A stretch of 64,000 nucleotides of DNA from Arabidopsis thaliana. Its lineage: Eukaryota; Streptophyta; Magnoliopsida; Brassicales; Brassicaceae. The position numbers and the translations under genes are program-made. The notes beneath the pieces were generated by a model that did no database searches, was not told the origin of the DNA, and saw only the letters and a program-made list of their open reading frames with translations. The DNA lies in the NCBI RefSeq assembly GCF_000001735.4, contig NC_003076.8, forward strand, positions 16,743,835-16,807,834, in the 5' to 3' direction. Of this stretch, positions 58,446 through 64,000 are shown piece after piece (the first letter of the stretch is position 1; each line of letters starts with the position of its first letter).

Positions 58446-60923
58446 ATGGGTACTCGAGGGAACGAGGAAGAGGAAGATTGGTTTTCTGATGCTCGTGAGG
58501 AGGTTTCATCTGTTTCTGATTGTAACTCTGAAGTCGCCGATGACTTTGTTCAAGCAACTGGTGATTTAGATCTTTGGACTATGAATCCAGAGAGTGTTAC
58601 TAACCGTAGACAAAAGTTTTTTCAATCTATGGGTTTTAGTTTCAAAAAACGAGACTTTGATCTTGATCTTGATCTGTTGGGAGACTCTAGTTCCGACCAT
58701 ATTCCGGTTTCGAAACAGTTGACCTCTGTGTCTGAAACTGATCACGAGGAGGAAGAGAAGGAGGAGAAGTTGTTGAGGAATGAATCTACTTCCTCTGGAT
58801 CCTCCGTTTCATCTTTCTCAACTGCATCTTTGGCTGAAGCATTTAGTTTCAGAGGTTCTTTTCAGAATCGTGCCAAGAACATTGATGATCAGATTTTGCT
58901 GACGAGAGACTATTCAAGTAATAGTAGTAGCATTGCTGAGGGATTGAGTGAATCTGATTCGAGTAGGTTTGATAGCTATGGAGATTTACCGAACTCTCCA
59001 ATGAGTCGTTATGAAGAATCGCCTAAAAAAGGAGCTAAAGGGTGGTTAAAGAAGTTAGGTGTGTTAACTCATGTTCTTGACAAAACTGAAGAGTGCACTG
59101 ATGGTGAGTCAACGAGATCATCGATACGGAGGCAATTAACTCGAGTTCAGTCTTTTAAGAAGCAATTCAAGGAGCTTTCGTCTCTGTGTGTCGGACAAGA
59201 GTTCTCTGCGCATGATGGATCCATAGTAGTGATGAAGTTTTCTCATGATGGGAAGTACTTAGCTAGTGCTGGTGAAGATTGTGTTGTGCGAGTGTGGAAC
59301 ATAATTGAAGATGAGAGAAGGGACAACGAGTTTGAAGTGGCTGAGTCTGATTCAAGCTGTGTTTACTTTGGAATGAATGACAAGTCACAGATTGAGCCTC
59401 TCAAGACTGAGAATGAGAAGATCGAAAAGAGCAGAGGATTGTTGAGGAAGAAGTCAGAATCGACTTGCGCTGTGTTGCCTTCAAAAGTCTTTAGTATATC
59501 TGAAACCCCGCAACACGAGTTCCGAGGACATACTGGTGAAATCTTGGATCTTTCATGGTCGGAGAAAGGGGTAAAATAAGTTCTGACTTTGTTTAATCAT
59601 TATATAGTCTGTTTGTGGTAAGATGAGAAGATAGTACTAACAGCTTGTGAATGTGCTGCAGTTTCTACTGTCATCTTCCGTGGACGAGACTGTTCGTTTG
59701 TGGCGAGTTGGTTCTTCTGATGAATGTATCAGAGTTTTCTCTCATAAGAGTTTTGGTGAGTTTCTTTCTTTATCTGTCTTCTTCAATGCTGCTTTTGGTA
59801 TGTTTTCTTAATTAGGCACATTCTCTCTTCCTTGTTACAGTGACTTGTGTGGCATTCAATCCTGTGGATGACAATTACTTTATAAGCGGATCGATTGATG
59901 GCAAAGTTCGTATATGGGATGTGTCTCAGTTCCGAGTTGTTGACTATACTGATATAAGACAGATTGTTACAGCTTTGTGCTATCGCCCTGATGGTAAGGG
60001 TGCAGTAGTAGGTTCTATGACTGGCGAGTGTCGCTTTTACCATACAACTGGTATGTTATTCACCTTGCGTTTGATTACCAAACTTGCAACTAGAGTCATC
60101 TATGTTTTAATGTCTGCATCATCTTTTGAATTTCAGATAACCAGCTGCAACTGGATAGAGATATCAGTTTACATGGGAAGAAGAAGGTTCCTAACAAAAG
60201 AATCACCGGTTTTCAGTTTTTCCCCGGAGATTCAGACAAAGTGATGGTTACTTCTGCTGATTCTCAAATACGAATAATCTGCGGTGTGGATACAATCTGC
60301 AAGCTTAAGAAAGGTCCAAGTCAAGTTTCTTCTCTTTCTTCAGGATATGTGAAGGATCTTGTGAGTTTGTTTGTTATTGATTTGGTGGATATATTGCAGC
60401 TTCAAGTCTTCGAACAACACTGATGAGTCCAACATTTGCTTCATTCACATCTGATGGGAAACACATTGTCTCAACAATAGAAGAGTCAGGCATTCATGTT
60501 TGGGACTTCTCTCAACCCAACAAAAAGGCATCTTCTCAGAAACCAAAGACCATCAGATCTTATGAGGGATTTCTATCGCGAAATGTGTCTGTGGCCATAC
60601 CTTGGCTAGGCCAGGGGAAGGAGGACAGTATCATAGCAGATTTGGAAAAAAGTTTTGCTCATTTCCCTGTTCCCTTGGACTATTTCTCTCCAATGAAAGG
60701 AGCAACAACATGGCCGGAAGAGAAGCTTGGAGTAGTAGCAGGTACGGCTGCAGCAGCGGTTTCAGCTACAGTCAGCAGCAGATCTAAGTTGAGGCTCTTA
60801 AAAAGTGTGTGCCAGAACGTTCATGGCTCGACGCCTCACCTGTGGGGGCTTGTGATTGTGACTGCAACGTGGGACGGTAGTATCAGAGTATTCCATAACT
60901 ACGGTTTACCAATTCGAGTCTAA
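58446..60923 (+). CDS. WD40-repeat protein (WDR44-like), about 709 aa
   Basis: Exons: 58446-59570, 59662-59755, 59841-60050, 60137-60313 and 60400-60923, total 2130 nt. The ATG at 58446 gives [20 protein letters not shown], the WFSDAREE N-terminal signature of a plant WD40 subfamily. Residues 1-255 are acidic and Ser-rich and include [17 protein letters not shown] repeats follow ([90 protein letters not shown]). The family resembles animal WDR44, a Rab11 effector; function in plants is unclear. The donor of exon 4 (AAAG before GTCCAAG) is weak and chosen by frame. Confidence 0.92.
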
Positions 60924-61796
60924 AGACAGAATAAGCAGCGCATGTAGATTTTGAAGGGAATTGTGGCAGTGTTTAGTGCAGCATTCTTTCATTTTGTTTG
61001 GAAGTCACTTAGCCTTATTCTTATATACACATAAGAATTGTGAACTAAGTGGGTCTCTTTGCATTTGCTTTTAATTGGTACTATTTGTAATTGTATAGTG
61101 TGAGATCTATTTGTGTGTGTGTGTAAAGTTATAAAAATACACTCTTTCACTAATAAATGGGCAGCTAAATCTCTTTGTGATCTTCATAGCAGCTCTGTAT
61201 ATTAGGAGGATTGAGACAAACCCTTTCGTGGAGATATCATTTCATAGCGTTGGTTGAATCAAAACTTGTAGGCGAAAAGGGGAGATCAACTAAAAGCCTC
61301 CCCCGATGAGACCATGTTTGAGTACCCGCATTCCAAACTCATACTGATAACACCGAATGTAATGTTACAGAGACAACTAAGGTTGAGGATGATGAAGGAG
61401 AAATCAACAGTGGCACGATAAGTCTTCTAAGCGAGAAGGTAAATTTTGTGAGCTCTCTGCAGTCTTCACTTCCAAACCAATCGAGATTCTTGGATAAAGT
61501 ATTGATCGCGTTTTCTTTCTTGTAGAAATTTTGTTGTTGTTGATGTGTTTGAAAATAATTTTTATCATCAAATTATTATTTTATTTTTTGTGTAGTACCC
61601 TTTCTTTTCTAACTTCTGATCATTATTAATTATTATCTTATTTCAAAAAAAATCCTAGAAAAACAAATATGAGCAAAGTCAATAATATAAGGGAAATAAA
61701 AGATAGAGTTAACAGAGGGATAAAAAAAAAATTAAGATAATGAAGATTTTAAAAAGAGTTAGTAAGATCAAATTACAAACGATAATGAAAAGACTC
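60924..61796. other. Intergenic, 3' flank of WD40 gene
   Basis: 873 bp containing the WD40 3' UTR. No gene seen. From about 61540 on it is strongly A/T-rich. Confidence 0.5.
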
Positions 61797-62380
61797 TCAC
61801 TTCTTCTCTTCTTTCTCAGCCTCCGAAGCTGAGGTTCTCTTAGCTCTAGCACCAGCATATATTTTCATTGTGCGTGCTACACGAAGAGTTTGATAAGCGT
61901 TGAACAACTTCATGTTGGAATTGAGGTTTACAAGCTCACTTGTTGGCTCGTCACGAACAATAGGCATGTAGTGTTTCATCCTTTTAACGAAAAAAACAAA
62001 AATATGAGACAACATCTCAAAGAGATAGATCACATCCAACAATAAATTAAAATAATATCTAGTATCATCATCAGATCTAAAAAATGTGTTAATGACAAAT
62101 TTGAATTAGTTTACTACATGCATAAACCTTTTTTAATCTCTAAAGGTGAACAAACAACGAATCAGCCAACTCAGAAAAACTCATAATGAACAAAACAACG
62201 AACATAGAGAATTCTAAGAGGTATCAGAATACAAAGTAACGAATTAATACATGCCTTTATCGATAAGTCTTTACAAAACCTGAAACTAATAATATACTTA
62301 CTCGAGATAGGCGAAAAGAAGTAGAAGAAATTGATCTTCACAAGTCGCAGATTTCTTTGCGTCAGGACACTGAAAATATA
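61797..62380 (-). CDS. Small basic protein or gene fragment, unassigned
   Basis: On the minus strand an ATG at 61979 opens 60 codons to TGA at 61797: [20 protein letters not shown] at the N-terminus, [20 protein letters not shown] near the C-terminus, then a Lys/Glu tail. Upstream, an open segment (about 62371-62302: [23 protein letters not shown]) ends at a good donor, GTAAGTATA, and would join in phase to the acceptor just before the ATG, extending the frame without a visible ATG. Further upstream are a TATA-like TATATATAG near 62415 and two AAACCCTAA telo-boxes (near 62390 and 62430), typical of translation-related promoters. It could be a real small gene or a promoter-bearing pseudogene fragment. 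Function unknown. Confidence 0.4.
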
Positions 62381-62449
62381 ATATTGATATTTAGGGTTTG
62401 AAGGCTTCTCTATATATACTCACGTAAACCCTAAATATTTCACAGAGTA

Positions 62450-63862
62450 CGGGACGAAAACAAAGCCATTAATAATTGAAATCCAAAAGCCCCGTTCTAA
62501 AATTCACCGCCTATCCCTATTAATCCCTGCTTAATCATTAGGCTCTACCCTATCCGCTTCGATTAATGACTAATCCCTTAAATAATAGTTGCTTTATTAT
62601 TTTCTGTTTAATTCGATTTTTATTCTGATTAATCTTCGCCTAATCTTGTATATCCTAATTACTTTTAGATTACAAGTATAAAACAATTTTTCTTTTTATT
62701 ATTTAATCATTTAGTTTGAGAGTTTTTGATGTTTTACAATAACTTAAGTTCAAAATTTTAATAAAAATCATAAGTTTTGTTTTAAAATATAATTTTATGT
62801 GTTTACTATAATTTTGAAAGCAATATTAGATTAATATGTTTTAAAAATATTAAAATAATTTTAAAACTAATCCCAATTACTCCTTAATTTTAATCCGATT
62901 TTCCGATTAATTGCTAAGTCCATACCGTGAATCCAATTAATGTCTAGCAATTTTTTTAACAAAGCCCAAAAGCAAACGATGTGCTGGTCAGGTGAGCGTT
63001 AGCGTTTTCGAATTTTTGTATTTTAATGAAGTTCCAATTCTGTTTCGAACAATGTTTTACTTCAAAAAATTACTATCGGTTTACTTGGTTTTTGTCATTA
63101 AACCGTAATTTTTTGCAATGAAATTAGAAAAACCAAGCCCAGACCTAAATTTATCGATCAAATATATATACTAGAAAATTTATAGTTGTAAAGCTAAATC
63201 GACAGGTGCGACTAAAAATCATACTAAATTTAGGCAATTTGTATTTAGGCCTATACACACATTCAACTGAGTTCATATATAAAAAAGAAAAAAATCACCG
63301 ACATTTCCAAAAAAGAAAAGAAAAAAAAACCACAAAAGTCCAAATTATGTAATTCCGTATGCATCATCAAAAGCACAGAAGAGGTTATATATAGAAATTG
63401 AACATCACATTTCTCCCATATAAACGATTTTATTTAAATCATGCAGGCAAAGGGACGTCATTAACAGTTTTGGTGCTCTTTTCGTCGACACTCTTTCTAA
63501 TCTCTTCTGCAAATTCCCAAAGGCACCAATTCATTGTCAAAATGTAACTTGCGACTTATGATCCTTCATCCTTGGAGAAATGTTAACCCCACGTTACTTA
63601 CTTTTAAAACTTTATCGATGTAACTTGGTGCATAGAGTGTATCTGATGTTGAATAGAAAAAAGGTATTTGTTATGAAGAAGTAAAGTTATCAGATGAACA
63701 TAAAGAGAACGTCCAGGGAGACTAAAGAAGGGACGCTACTTAATCTCTCCCCTTTCCTAAAAATCCATAAGAAAAAGGAAACCAAATACAAAAAACAAAA
63801 ACGACGTTTCATCCTCAAAACTTGTCTCTATGGTTTAATAAATTAACAATAACAGAAGACAT
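62450..63862. other. Intergenic and BiP 3' flank
   Basis: A/T-rich; no gene recognised. The right part should contain the 3' UTR of the minus-strand BiP gene (from 63862 leftward). Confidence 0.5.
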
Positions 63863-64000
63863 CTAGAGCTCATCGTGAGACTCATCTTCCTCCTCAGTCG
63901 ATGATTCTCCTCCTGCACCTGGTGCTCCGCCTGATCTCTGGTAAACTGCTGTGATGATTGGGTTACACACTGCCTCTACCTCCTTGAGCTTCTCGTCGTA
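63863..64000 (-). CDS. BIP2: ER luminal HSP70 (BiP), C-terminal 45 codons only
   Basis: The minus strand encodes the end of an HSP70: [20 protein letters not shown], then a Gly/Ala-rich linker, an acidic stretch ([12 protein letters not shown]) and TAG at 63863-63865. HDEL is the ER retention signal, so this is the luminal chaperone BiP, which folds secretory proteins and regulates the unfolded protein response. The rest of the gene lies beyond the right edge. BiP1 and BiP2 have near-identical tails; BIP2 is chosen from the neighbouring gene order. Confidence 0.9.
   Translation of the reverse strand, partial: YDEKLKEVEAVCNPIITAVYQRSGGAPGAGGESSTEEEDESHDEL

Overview
The window is eukaryotic plant nuclear DNA and looks like Arabidopsis thaliana. 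The evidence is short GT-AG introns, an A/T-rich background, FBD-type F-box genes, a non-LTR retrotransposon, a miR166 hairpin and plant-specific families (GRAS, WNK, BODYGUARD, GH28, HD-Zip relic). From memory, the gene order (F-box pair, primase small subunit, GDSL, BDG2, MIR166E, MED10A, SCL23, RabGAP, HLB1, MYG1-like, HARBI1-like, WNK8, ORM2, WD40, BiP2) matches A. thaliana chromosome 5 around At5g41830 to At5g42020. That locus assignment is recollection and was not searched.

Layout. 1-12.5 kb: two closely related F-box/LRR/FBD genes on the minus strand, separated by A/T-rich DNA, diverged repeats and a 5.1-kb 5'-truncated LINE with a recognisable target-site duplication and several disabling mutations. 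12.8-22.9 kb: a compact gene block with a small alpha/beta hydrolase (-), a secreted or membrane-anchored protein of unknown function (+), a GH28 polygalacturonase-like gene (-), the 16-exon DNA primase small subunit (+) and a GDSL esterase/lipase (-). 22.9-34.3 kb: gene-poor, holding a BODYGUARD-type hydrolase (+), MIR166E (-), retro-insertion scars and a frameshifted HD-Zip homeobox relic. 34.3-61 kb: gene-dense, with MED10 (-), a GRAS factor (+), a TBC RabGAP (+), a TPR protein (+), a plastid-type membrane protein (+), a MYG1-family protein (+), a domesticated Harbinger transposase (+), a WNK kinase (-), an ORMDL protein (+) and a WD40 protein (+). 61-64 kb: a doubtful small minus-strand gene and the last 45 codons of an ER BiP ending in HDEL.

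I rebuilt all spliced genes by hand from splice-site consensus. For each complete multi-exon gene the exon lengths sum to a multiple of three and give one open frame, which is strong internal support. The genes do not form one pathway; this is ordinary plant euchromatin. Shared regulatory themes are E2F-type sites beside the primase gene and in one divergent promoter, and TGGGCC/T (site II) clusters upstream of the housekeeping genes.

I found no unknown multi-gene system. The most interesting signals are small: a homeobox pseudogene, a transposase-derived gene that has lost its catalytic glutamate, a GC-AG intron, identical F-box segments that suggest gene conversion, and a recurring class of poly(A)/poly(T) micro-insertions flanked by direct repeats.
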